From NCBI RefSeq assembly GCF_028554725.1, contig NC_071667.1:49531501-49595500 (forward strand): 64,000 nt of DNA, read 5' to 3'. The translations under genes were made by a program, and so were the position numbers. The stretch comes from Zeugodacus cucurbitae. Taxonomy: Eukaryota; Arthropoda; Insecta; Diptera; Tephritidae. Shown piece by piece: positions 1 to 10,605 of the stretch; the stretch's first letter is position 1, and every line of letters starts with the position of its first letter. The notes beneath the pieces were generated by a model. That model saw nothing but the letters and a program-made list of their open reading frames with translations, searched no databases and was not told where the DNA came from.

Positions 1-987
1 TACTCACCTATGCAGTTGCATTGGCATGTAGAGTATAATTTAACATATCCAAAAATTGTACTAAGCGCTGCTAAGAGCATGCAACTCAATGCTGACGTGC
101 ATGACTTGCTAACTGGCTAATTGTAAGCATTTGGTCAGTAAATGGACGCGGTCTAGTGTTTGTTGTTTAATAGCCAAGGCCTTTAATGCAACACTATTGA
201 TTGTTACCAACTGACTAGCACAGCGCACTGCAGCTTTGGATAAGTGAAAGGTATTGGCAAGGCATACATGCCTATAATGGTGTGGCGTATATACATATGT
301 ATGCATAATTTTAATGAAAAAATCTTACTTCAGCACAAGAAACGTAAACAAAAGAAATATTAAATAATCCCCATGAAGTGTTTCTTTTGTAAAAAGCGTG
401 CATGAATTTTCTACCAATTAGTATGAAGCTTTATAGAGCCAGTTAATGAATCAGTCTTCAATCAGTCAGATTTGTGGTCATAATATACATATGTATATGT
501 ATATAGTAGTATAAACAAACGCCAAATTATGACTGTCACTGATTAGTACTTATAAGAAAATAATAGTGGTGTTCTATTGGTTTTCTCATATGACAGAAGG
601 AAATCAAGTAACAATTTTTTAATTTTTAATTAATTAGGATATTGATTTTATTTAATTCTTCTTAATACTTTTCGAGATAATTTCCTTTAAATGTAAAATT
701 CTAAAAAAAATAATGAAGCAATAACCCTTTGTCGTTTCCTTCGTCCAAGAATCTGAACCACTCTCTGAAACAACTCCCATTTTCTCAAGTATAAAAAAAG
801 AAATAATTTTCATTTCCGCCAAAAAGATTAAGATATTATAATAGATTTATGATATTACAATAAGCATTTAAATTAAATATTTTGCAGAAGAAAAATATAT
901 TTTATCGTTATGTATTTAAGCATTTTTCCTTCTAAATTAACAACTAATTAGTTTTGTGTACCAGTTAATGGCTTTAGATATTCAATT
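1..987. other. Intergenic, no gene seen
   Basis: AT-rich sequence downstream of the first odorant receptor gene. I see no splice-flanked coding exon, RNA gene or recognisable mobile element. Short ACATATGTATAT-type runs are present, as elsewhere in the window. Confidence 0.5.
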
Positions 988-2344
988 CTATTCATTAAAC
1001 TGCATAACCATCATAACTAGGCTATAGATAGAGCGAGTGATCTACAAAGACAATGAAGATTTAAAATCAACTGAGCGTATTGATATATATTATTTCGTAA
1101 TCGAATTTACCTTAAGAGCAGTGTTCACCGACAACGGCTCAATACCCGCTATAGTTATAAGGCGCGGCACCTGCGACTGCAAAAGCATTAAGCTCACTGT
1201 CTTCTGATCGCTAATATCCAAATCATACCAGTTGATATCGTAAATTCCATCGCAAAATTGATCATTCTGTGTGCAAACAAGAAATGAAAGATCTTACTTT
1301 GTTTAACCATTTATATACACATATAAATATTATATACACATGTCTCCACTCGTGTGCCCAAAATGCAATACATATATAACCAAACGAAGCAGACGAAAAT
1401 ATAGGGATAAGCGCCCGGCCAGTACTTCAGCATAATTATGAGCAATGTGCTCAGGATGCCCAATGTGGTGCACAATATGTGGGCGGTGATGGACCAGAAG
1501 AATATTTGGTTGCATTTATCATTAAAGCTAAATTTCTGAAAAATATATATTAAATTTTATAAAATAAATGGGTTATGTCTCACTCCAAATAGTACTGATG
1601 CCATTGTGCAATGTCGTTAATCAGTGGCTTTATACGTTTATCCTTATTATCTTGACGCAATATCTCATGAAGATCACCGACTTTCAGTGCGAAAATATCG
1701 TAAAAGAATATCGAGTGTGTTAGGAATAGAAAGACATACAAGTCGGCACCGTACAAACCGAAAGCCGCTACGAAAACGCACAGCAAATTGTAGCCAATTG
1801 TAATGAAATAGCCATGATCTGTGGCCACGTCGACATACGGCATTTGACACATAATTATTAGATGTCTTTCTCCCTTGAAGATGTATAAAAATATTGGCGC
1901 GATCAACGCCAGCAAAGAAGACAAGAAATATACTAAGGCACCAATAATTAGAATATTCTTCATGCTCTTGTTCCATTCAAATAATTTCGTCTCATATTTT
2001 TGTCCCACTGCTTGATATTTTTTGTAAATTTCCACAAGATCCATTGCCAGTTCGCGATATAATTTCGGATACAGCATAAGTGAGCAAAGTTTGATTGTGC
2101 CTTGAGCGGCACAACTGATCGGTGAGAATACATCCAGTAGCACGGTCCAATCGGTAGTGACGTCCTTATAGATTGAATATATTGAACACATGAAATTCCA
2201 AGCGATCGCCACCATAACAAAACCAATAACATAATTGAATTTATAATTCTCATCGATAACGTCTACACCAATTAAGCTGGAGCTTATGCGAATTATTTTC
2301 AACAATTTATGAAAATTGTCTGAGGGCCTTGTTTTAGTTTCCAT
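988..2344 (-). CDS. Or67d: Odorant receptor, Or67d-like copy A (four coding exons)
   Basis: Seven-transmembrane insect odorant receptor, an odour-gated channel subunit expected in the antennal neuron membrane with the Orco co-receptor. Coding exons are 2344-1584, 1527-1338, 1266-1111 and 1041-988, giving 386 codons plus stop; Or67d of Drosophila is of similar length. Exon 1 carries the TRPSDNFHKLLKIIR start, a GADLYVFLFLTHSIFF stretch matching the Drosophila GGDMYLFLFVTH region, and ends at WHQYYLE. The last exon encodes ITRSIYSLVMMVMQFNE, the usual receptor C-terminus. The exon 2 acceptor must be the AATTTAG at 1528-1530, because the stronger-looking AG a few bases upstream puts a stop in frame. 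Drosophila Or67d detects the male pheromone cis-vaccenyl acetate; a pheromone role here is inference from family. Copy B has the same architecture and lies 1.2 kb away on the same strand. Assignment to the family is firm, one-to-one orthology is not. Confidence 0.86.
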
Positions 2345-2540
2345 TTTGCCATAAATTCTCTACAGCGAAGTATCTATGACGTCCAATGTTCTTGAAATAA
2401 AATTTTTTACTAAATCGTACGCTTACGATAATAGGTCTAACTAATACTGTATTGGTCGAATTCCCACGCCTGTCTGTCAGCATTTTTCGACATGCTAATA
2501 GAGTCATTAACACTTCATAGTTGTAAATTAATTGCGAAGG
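2345..2540 (-). promoter_or_regulatory. 5' flank of receptor copy A, duplicated at 6.4-6.5 kb
   Basis: Sequence immediately upstream of the copy A start codon. About 190 bases of it, including the CATTTTTCGACATGCTAATA segment, recur with few changes at about 6350-6535. Retention of this flank beside a receptor fragment suggests it holds the core promoter and 5' untranslated leader. No TATA box was assigned. Confidence 0.45.
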
Positions 2541-2759
2541 AAATGCTTTAATTGCGATTGCAAAAGTGATTTGCAGTGAAATGTTGCACGCATGTGCACG
2601 TGGCAAGATAAGAGGGATATTTTCCTTGCCTAACTAAGACACTGAAAGAGATTTTCATCTATCTTTATTTTAGTTAGTTTAGTTTGGTTTGTGTTGGTTA
2701 GAAAAAATGTTCAAAGATCAACACATTGATTTTTGTAGTTATATCGTTAATTTATGGGA

Positions 2760-3210
2760 ACTGCCGAGCTGGCGCTCTAGTCGCAATCTCATCAGACTTG
2801 GACCGTGTTGGTACTCCACTATCCTCCTGCGTTTTCGCTTTGGATCTGTGGACCTCACCTGAGGTCTGTAGATGGTGACTAACGACCAGCACCCCTGTGG
2901 CATCATTTTGACCCTGAGTGTGAAGCAATGGTAGGAGTCCTTACTGGACACTGTCCAATGGCTTCTCAAGGCGTTAGGGTAAACATTTTGTTGTATGTCA
3001 TTGTCAATGTTGTAAGGAAGAAGACGACACATCAAAACACATTTTCCTTCACTGTCTAGTTTTCGCCAGACTGAGGCTGAAATAACTCGTTATCACCAGA
3101 TTCGGCGAACCGAATACAATACAAGATCGAGATATTTGATGAATGGATTTGAGGTGGATAGTACTATTCTGGACTCTGGTAATGGGATAAATCTCATAAT
3201 CAAATCTTTA
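2760..3210 (+). mobile_element. Decayed non-LTR retrotransposon 3' end (RNase H/zinc-knuckle tail)
   Basis: A plus-strand reading gives MVGVLTGHCPMASQGVR, the conserved segment that follows the RNase H domain in many fly LINEs (compare TLLGVLTGYCLIG in the LINE at 56.4 kb). Downstream, after frameshifts, comes HIFLHCLVFARLRLK, the end of the C-terminal zinc-knuckle region. Several stops and frame changes show it is dead. It lies between the two intact receptor genes. Confidence 0.6.
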
Positions 3211-3592
3211 GTAATCATAACGAGCTTTAATATCAATAACCTATTTGTATAAAAATTATTTGGGAATTACCCAGGAGTATGACGTGTGTAAATTCTTTGA
3301 ATTGTATCTTCGTGTTAGAGCACACCAAATGTTTTGTAAGATCCTGGAACTGGCATTTAATAATATTGACAAAAACATTTTAATATTTTAAATTTAAGAC
3401 AAAATTGGACTATCAGCTATATCAAAATCGAGCAATAACTAAGTTCAATGATTCTGTGCTTTGAAAATACTAAATGTATCTCTTTATTTATTGAGTTCAT
3501 TGTTGACCTTGAACTTGAAATTAGAAGCTGTGTAAATACTATTAGATCTGAAGAGTCATTTCACCTCCATGTCTACAAATCTTCCATAATAT
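3211..3592. other. Intergenic between receptor copies
   Basis: Non-coding AT-rich sequence downstream of receptor copy B. Nothing recognisable apart from likely 3' untranslated sequence of copy B. Confidence 0.4.
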
Positions 3593-4970
3593 CTACTGTT
3601 TATTTTGGAAACGTAGTACCATCATAACCAAACTGTAAATTGTGCGTGTTATCTGCGAAAATTAAAAAAATTTATGTATTTTAAGACCATTTCATTCATC
3701 TTCAGCTGAGAGATTTGTTTTATGCTCACCTTGAGTGCTGTGCTAACCGATAACGGTTCAACTCCTGCGATGGTTATATTTTTTGGTGCCTGCGATTGCA
3801 TTAGCATTAAACGTATGGTATTTTGATTACGCACATCTAAGGAATACCAGTTGATGTCGTAGATCCCAGTACAGAATCGATCGTTCTAGTGCCAGAGAAT
3901 TAAACATATTATATTTAATACATTATGACTGTTTAATTAGATATTGGAAACACATATTTACATTGATTTCAACACGTGTACCAAGTATACAATACATATA
4001 CAACCAGATAAAGCACACCAACAGATACGCATAGGCGCCAGGCCAATCCTTCAGCATAGCGATGAGTAGAGTGCTTAAGATACCCAGCGTGGTGCATATA
4101 ATATGTGCGGAGATGGTCCAAAAGAAGAGCAAATTGCACTTATCATTAAACCTATGGTGGATTCAAATAACATATATTTAGACAGAAAACAATTAAGAGA
4201 TGCACTCACTCCAAGTAATACTGATGCCACTCCACTATATCTTTCACCAATTTTGTTTGACGGTCTTCCTTATCATCTGCTTCTATCAATTTGTGTAGAT
4301 CATCGATTTTCAGAGTTAATATATCGCGAAAGAATATTGAGTGTGTCAAAAAGAGTATTAAATACAAATCGCCAGCATATAAACCGAAAGCGGCTATGAA
4401 AACGCATAATGCATTGAAGGCATTGGTCACCCAATAACCATGAAACGTATCCACCTCGAAACCGGGCACCTGGCAAAGCAATATGAGGTGACGTTCACCC
4501 TTAAATATGTACAGCACAATCGGGGTGCATAAAATTAGCAACGCCGTGAGGAAATACACAATTGCGATTGCAATTAAGAGTTTTTTCATATTCGTATTCC
4601 ATTCAAGCAGTTTCTCTTTGTATGCTGCTCCCAACTCTTGGTATTTCTCATAAATTAGACCGATGTCCAGTGCTAGTTTTCGATAGAGTTCTGGATACAA
4701 TAGTACTGAAATCAATTTCACCATTCCTTGTGTGGTGCAGCTGACCGGTGAGAAAACATCAAGCAACACCGTCCAATCTGTCGCAATATATTTCATAATC
4801 GTATGCACCGAACAAAGGTAATACGCGCCAATGGCTACAATAACGACCATTGTGTTTAAGTTGATTTTGTAATCTTCAGCGATAATATCACAACCGATCC
4901 GGCGTGAGCAAAAACGTATAACCGAAAGCATTTTATAGTAAATGTCTGAGGGACTCGTTTGCCTTTTCAT
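3593..4970 (-). CDS. Or67d: Odorant receptor, Or67d-like copy B (four coding exons)
   Basis: Second intact receptor of the same lineage. Coding exons are 4970-4210, 4151-3962, 3885-3730 and 3652-3593. The first three are exactly 761, 190 and 156 bases, the same as copy A, and the last is six bases longer, giving 388 codons plus stop. Exon 1 contains SPSDIYYKMLSVIRFC and AGDLYLILFLTHSIFF and ends at WHQYYLE. Exon 2 contains WPGAYAYLLVCFIWLYMYC, near-identical to copy A, and the last exon encodes ITRTIYSLVMMVLRFQNKQ. All donors are GT and all acceptors AG, with preserved phase. The N-terminal half differs much more from copy A than exons 2-4 do, so the copies are not very recent. Its start lies about 250 bases from the inferred first exon of the divergent cuticle gene. 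Confidence 0.87.
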
Positions 4971-5221
4971 CTTTCCAGCGAGACTAAACTATTAGTAATA
5001 CTGTTCCAGATGATGTTTCTATGTCTTCAACTGACTACAGATACTGTGGTCTTTTCTAATCCGTATGCCAGATTTAGCGAAACTTTAGTCCGTGGTTTGG
5101 TCACACTCTCACGGTTGTCTATTTATGATGTCTTGATAGAGTTATTTACGCTAAGTAATGGCATTATTTATTAATAAACACATTGCAGTGTAATTAAAAT
5201 GTTAGAACTGTATCGTCAACG

Positions 5222-8200
5222 ATGAGTTCTTACGCTGAAAGTAATAATTTGATGGTAAGTAGGAAATTAGGGAGTGAAGTGGTGGAACTCTATATAGGGT
5301 TAACAATATCATATATATTTTAGACAGGAATACAATTATTGCAATATATTTCCATATATATCTAGATCAGAAAGTATATTATATTCATGTTCTTCAGCAA
5401 TGGATCAATTTATGCATAGTGGATATGAGTAAGAGAGAAATAGGTCTTCAACTTACGAAACCACATTATATTCGAAAACTACAGTATATCAACTATTTGA
5501 TCATATATATTTCAAAATACAATATAATTTGTTCTTTTTTTTGTTAAAATAAACTTTTGAAAAAAAAGTTAAGTTCACTAAGTAGGCCTATGAAATGACA
5601 GTTAGTAATATATTGTTCTGCTATTGATGTTTTTATTTTTATTTTGTAATTAATAGTGGTGGAATCGGTAAATTCAAGTTTTTAGTAAAACGTGTGTATT
5701 TTATATTCTTCTTCTATGTGAAGAATGTGTCGGAAGTGTCGTCCAGTAAGATAATGATCCGAAACACACTTCTCGTATAGCTAAAGCTTGCAAAGAGATT
5801 TCTTCATAAAGGTAGTTGACCCAAATTCATTGAGGCAGTAATCAAACCAAAAGAGGTCATATTTAATATTTAGTAAAAAAATCTTGAATGTCAACCAATT
5901 GATCAAATGTCCAGCAGAGACATTTTTAACAATTCTTTGAAATGAAAAAATTGCTTGAAAAAATTTTCTGTTTTAATTCATTACCTTTAATTCTTTTGTA
6001 TATGAAATAAAATTGGATTATCATAACAAATAAAAAAGTTGCAAACAAATACCTTTTTCTGGTACCCAGATGAGATCAAATAGTTGACATACTGTATATT
6101 AGTTCGGTTTTTAAATTGCCATTTTGTAGCATTGTAACGAAATATGCCGCGAAATAAAGTATCTAAATGTGTTAAGCATGAGATCGTAGCTTAAATTTCA
6201 AACAATCACCACTAAAACAAGACCAATAACATGATTGAATTTATCATATTCTTCGATAATGTCTACACCAATGAAGCTGGAATAATTATTATGAATTTAT
6301 GAAAGTTGTCTGAAGGCCTTGTCCTACTTTGCATTTTGCAATAAATTTTATGGAGAAAAATGTATCCGACAAACAATGTTCTTGAAATAAAAGTTTTTAC
6401 TAAATAATACGGTTAAGCCAATAGGTGTGCCTAGTATTGCATTGAGCGAATTCCCACGACTGACTGTCTTTCAGCATTTTTCGACATGCTAATAGAGTCA
6501 TTAACACTTCATAGCTGTAAATTAATTGCGAACAAAATTTATTAATTGAGATTTTAAAAGTCACACAGGGAATTTGTATAAGTGGTTATGGGTGTGGGGT
6601 GATATTCAATCTGTACTATCGAAAGGTTAGGTAATCACAAAAAGTTATATGCATACATATATGGTATTCGTAAATTTTACACACCGAAATAATAGCATTA
6701 TGAACCGATACATAGCATTATCAAGTCAATGACATGTCCTTGCCCTTTATAGCTAAGTGCAGTGAGAAACTATGGAATATGAATTCCCAACTCACCTATG
6801 CACTTACGAAACTCCTATGTAGAGTGCCTTTCTTTTGTGTCATTCAAAGGCTTTTGATTTCAATATATAACATTAGTTCCATATCTCACCACACAATTAA
6901 CTGCGGTATTTGCTGTTAATTGATTGTTGTTATTCGAATCGTTTCCGGCAGCTTTAATAATAGTTTCTTCATATGAATTGCGTGCCTATTGTATTGCAAA
7001 TAGCTACTCATATATTTAAGTATGCATGATTTATGGTTTGGCTTCTCATAACAACAATTTCTTGCAGACCGCTGTAGTATTGAATTCATTGGTACAATTA
7101 CTTCTAGGTTCAATGAAACCAGCTTTATTACTACATTTGTTTTCCGCCCATAATGAACATAGTATTAAATATTGTATTAATGGTTTAATTACTTTTTTGC
7201 ATCTGAAAACATGTTTATGCCAACAAAATTATGTAAATTTGAAGTGAACTTGCTGAGTCAAGTTTAAATAGGCATGTTCAGTCTTAAGGCTTCCTAGTTT
7301 AATATATAGCTTTAATGGTTTAATGATGCTAATAGTAAGCAGATTTGTGTTCAGCCTACGAAAATAATCCCTGTTTTGTAGTTTTTTGACATTTCAATTC
7401 TTTATAAATACTAATAATTGTTTTATTCTCATTGCAGTTACAGATATTTCTAGTTTTCACGCTGTTGTATGGCGTGGTTGTTGCACAAGACTATCAGGAC
7501 TATCAGGAAAATACGCCACGTCCTGCACCGATAAGACTGCGCCCCAGCGCTGGTATTGCTGATGCACCACGACCCACACCTGTGCCTATACTGAAGCAAA
7601 TAAATAAGTAAGTCCCAGTAACATATACACATTTCCACTTCAAACTCTACAACTTCAAACTCTACAATTGACACTTACAGACACAACGAAGATGGTTCCT
7701 ATACATATGGTTATGAGGGCGCTGATGGTTCCTTCAAAATCGAAACAAAATTGGCGACCGGTGAGGTTAAGGGTAAATATGGTTATGTCGATGAGACAGG
7801 CAAAGTGCGTGTGGTGGAATATGGTGCCAATCAATATGGTTTCCAACCTTCCGGTGAAGGTATCACAGTAGCGCCACCTACTTTGGTCGATGAAACGCTC
7901 AAGGAGGAGCCGGAGTATGAGGATGAACCTGTGCGTCCGCAGAGACCTTACGTAAGTTAGCTCAGCAATTCTAATGCTAGTATGCTTCATAATTATTCGA
8001 TTTATTTGTAGCGCCCACCTCGTCCACAACAGCCACGCCCTGCACCAGCGCCACGACCACAACCACAACCTCAACCACAATATCTACAATATGAGGAAGA
8101 ACAAGAACAACAGCCGGAGCCACCACGACGCATACAGTACGCACCACCACCACAAGCTTCAGCCGCTCCAGCGCCACCAAGAATACAAGTGCCGGGTGCT

Positions 8201-8693
8201 CAACGTACTACTGATGTTTTATACTCTCCACTGCAACGCCCGGCACGTCCCGAACCAGACTTCTCACATTTGCAGGTATGTTATTTTCAATTAAGTACTG
8301 GATATCATTTTTGAAACTTTCGCTTTTTTTTGTTTACAGAACTTTGGTGACGGTCCTTCCAATGTGCGTGTTTCACGTCCTGTCTATGCCCCCGCGCCAG
8401 TTCAACCTGCACCCTCCAGCGCACGCGCCAATAACTTCCTAGGACCGCCGTCCGGTGGTCGCCCCATTCTGGAGCCTTCACAATTTGGTCCACCGCCACA
8501 GGCCCGCCCAGTACAGCAGTCTGCACCAGCGCCTCTACCTCGCTATCAACCACAGATCAACCACCAGCAACAGGCGCAAGGACGTGCCGGTGGTGGTGGT
8601 GGCGGCAGTTTATTGGACCAATTGGCGCGGGATTATGCTTTGCCACAAGGAAATGCTCAGCCTCTGCATGACATTTCATTTGGTTACTACTGA
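5222..8693 (+). CDS. Cuticle protein with R&R chitin-binding domain
   Basis: Secreted structural cuticle protein (CPR family). Firm coding exons are 7438-7607, 7681-7951, 8012-8275 and 8340-8693; all have GT/AG borders and compatible phases. Exon 2 supplies the hydrophobic signal segment LQIFLVFTLLYGVVAQ. Exon 3 carries the Rebers-Riddiford core: DGSYTYGYEGADGSF, GEVKGKYGYVDETGKVRVVEYGA in two parts, ending GFQPSGEGI. Exons 4-5 are a Pro/Gln/Arg-rich low-complexity tail ending with a Gly run and ISFGYY. The first exon is less certain: 5222-5254 offers an ATG, eleven open codons and a perfect GGTAAGT donor in phase zero, which would give about 363 residues and a 2.2-kb intron containing a transposon and a receptor relic. 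It resembles Drosophila Cpr66D from memory, but I do not assign the name. Expected in developing exoskeleton, binding chitin. Confidence 0.82.
5482..6094 (+). mobile_element. Tc1-like DNA transposon, degenerate
   Basis: 613 bases bounded by inverted repeats of about 21 bases: left CAGTATATCAACTATTTGAT and right, inverted, CAGTATGTCAACTATTTGAT, differing at one position. Each is flanked by TA (5480-5481 and 6095-6096), the Tc1/mariner target duplication. Around 5745-5790 the plus strand reads DNDPKHTSRIAKA, the conserved second-aspartate block of Tc1 transposases, followed by frameshifts and stops. Much of the transposase is missing, so it is not autonomous. It sits in the inferred first intron of the cuticle gene next to the receptor relic. 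Confidence 0.85.
6190..6535 (-). pseudogene. Or67d-like receptor fragment with promoter (third copy)
   Basis: Minus-strand sequence matching the 5' end of receptor copy A. The start codon is kept (ATG at about 6334-6336) and is followed by TRPSDNFHKF, then a small deletion shifts the frame; the next block reads SFIGVDIIEEYDKFNHVIG, matching SLIGVDVIDENYKFNYVIG of copy A. Similarity then stops near 6190, about 100 bases from the Tc1-like element. Upstream, the 5' flank of copy A is also present to about 6535. Exons 2-4 and most of exon 1 are absent. This is a truncated, frameshifted gene copy, not an exon. Confidence 0.85.
6536..7437. other. Non-coding, remainder of inferred cuticle-gene intron 1
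   Basis: AT-rich sequence before the 7438 acceptor. No coding exon with convincing splice signals or mobile element was recognised. If the 5222 exon is wrong, the true first exon should lie here. Confidence 0.4.
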
Positions 8694-8858
8694 GAGAGTA
8701 GTCACTTTGGGTTCTGCTTAGTTGTTTAATCGTATGTAAATCTATATAGTAATTTAATGAGCCCCAAAATGAACTAATGTACCATCAATCATTGTAAAGT
8801 GTGGCCAATTTATTTCGAAAATTGTAATTTACAAATTACTTAAGTATAATTTCGACAA

Positions 8859-8864
8859 AATAAA
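8859..8864 (+). terminator. Probable polyadenylation signal of the cuticle gene
   Basis: AATAAA hexamer 166 bases after the stop codon of the cuticle protein, followed by A-rich sequence. It is the first canonical hexamer in a sensible position. Confidence 0.55.
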
Positions 8865-9678
8865 AATGAAACAAAATACAAAACACGATTAATAACGTTT
8901 AATAAAATATAGGTTATATAAAGGAATTTTTTTGGTATTGGCAGCAAAAGAAAGTAAAAAGACATGGAAGTAAGAAAAAAAATTATCTAGTTGTAATCAG
9001 CTCACTGATATTGCGCATACTATTTCCCTAAATTGTCGAAGTGTATTCAGCAAAATATCGAGGAATTTTAATAACTAAAGGAGATGATTTGTAGTTAAGA
9101 GCTTTTTAGTTGCTTTATATACTGTTATACTAGATTACTTTTTATCCGACTTCCGATTCCGTCTTTATTCGTTTTGTCCCAATTTTTGGAATTTTGTATT
9201 TTTGTAAAATCAGGGTTCTTTGAAAAACTATTTCTAAGTATTTCAAATTGAGAATATCTGCAGCCCTGAAACAAGCTTCATTTGTCAATGTCGTATTAAA
9301 AGACAAATATTGTAATTCGAAATAATAACTTCCAGAAATTTGATTTGAAATCATTATGAATGCGGTATAAGGAATAAATCTGTATATGGGACCGCGAGAG
9401 GTATATTTGTTGAATATTTTATAGAGATGAGAGCAAAATCTATTATGTGGATCACATAATTTTAAAATAAATCTGCTTAATAATCGTTTATCATTTAATT
9501 TTTTTTAATAATCAATAATTATTATTTTACAGATATTTCGTAATTTAATTTTTAAATTCTTTGGGCGTTGTGATCCTCATTATTCGTGTTTATTGGCATA
9601 AAAGGTGTCTTTAACATTGAATTATTGAAATTATTTTAACCATAAAGTGGTAAGATTATTATACTATCTACATCATAG
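8865..9678. other. Intergenic, nothing recognised
   Basis: AT-rich sequence between the cuticle gene and the mariner. Open frames here are short and show no codon structure, domain or splice context. Confidence 0.4.
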
Positions 9679-9680
9679 TA

Positions 9681-10603
9681 AAGGGTGATTTTTTAAGAGC
9701 TTGATAACTTTTTTTAAAAACGTTAGATTGGTTCATGACATTTACATTTTTTGAAACGTTAGATTGGTTCATGACATTTACTTTTTGAAGATAATTTCAT
9801 TTAAATGTTGACCGCGGCTGCGTCTTAGGTGGTCCATTCGGAAAGTCCAATTTTGGGCAACTTTTTCGAGCATTTCGGCCGGAATAGCCCGAATTTCTTC
9901 GGAAATGTTGTCTTCCAAAGCTGGAATAGTTGCTGGCTTATTTCTGTAGACTTTAGACTTGACGTAGCCCCACAAAAAATAGTCTAAAGGCGTTAAATCG
10001 CATGATCTTGGTGGCCAACTTACGGGTCCATTTCTTGAGATGAATTGTTCTCCGAAGTTTTCCCTCAAAATGGCCATAGAATCGCGAGCTGTGTGGCATG
10101 TAGCGCCATCTTGTTGAAACCACATGTCAACCAAGTTCAGTTCTTCCATTTTTGGCAACAAAAAGTTTGTTAGCATCGAACGATAGCGATCGCCATTCAC
10201 CGTAACGTTGCGTCCAACAGCATCTTTGAAAAAATACGGTCCAATGATTCCACCAGCGTACAAACCACACCAAACAGTGCATTTTTCGGGATGCATGGGC
10301 AGTTCTTGAACGGCTTCTGGTTGCTCTTCACCCCAAATGCGGCAATTTTGCTTATTTACGTAGCCATTCAACCAGAAATGAGCCTCATCGCTGAACAAAA
10401 TTTGTCGATAAACACATTTCGAACCGAACACTGATTTTGGTAATAAAATTCAATGATTTGCAAGCGTTGCTCATTAGTAAGTCTATTCATGATGAAATGT
10501 CAAAGCATACTGAGCATCTTTCTCTTTGACACCATGTCTGAAATCCCACGTGATCTGTCAAATACTAATGCATGAAAATCCTAACCTCAAAAAAATCACC
10601 CGT
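9681..10603 (-). mobile_element. rosa-family (DD41D) mariner, internally deleted
   Basis: Transposon with matching ends GGGTGATTTTTT and AAAAAATCACCC, flanked by TA at 9679-9680 and 10604-10605. On the minus strand, 10431-9778 encodes the C-terminal two thirds of a transposase. The catalytic blocks are ILFSDEAHFW, WFQQDGATCHTA and CDLTPLDYFLWG. Counting from the second aspartate to that of PLDY gives 41 intervening residues, the DD41D spacing of the rosa family first described in Ceratitis rosa. Upstream, an ATG near 10490 begins MNRLTNEQRLQIIEFYYQNQ, the typical N-terminus, but the frame then shifts directly into the region before the first aspartate. Most of the DNA-binding domain is therefore deleted. 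It is probably mobilisable in trans but cannot make active enzyme. Confidence 0.9.
9718..9780. repeat. Tandem duplication in the left end of the mariner
   Basis: A 27-base segment containing GTTAGATTGGTTCATGACAT occurs at 9718-9744 and again at 9754-9780, a 36-base period. It lies in the subterminal part of the transposon, and the second copy overlaps the end of the transposase frame. Confidence 0.9.
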
Positions 10604-10605
10604 TA

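Noticed and set aside
7655..8294. Long frames in other registers across the cuticle exons
   Set aside because: They are shadows of the R&R cuticle exons and contain stops at the real splice sites.
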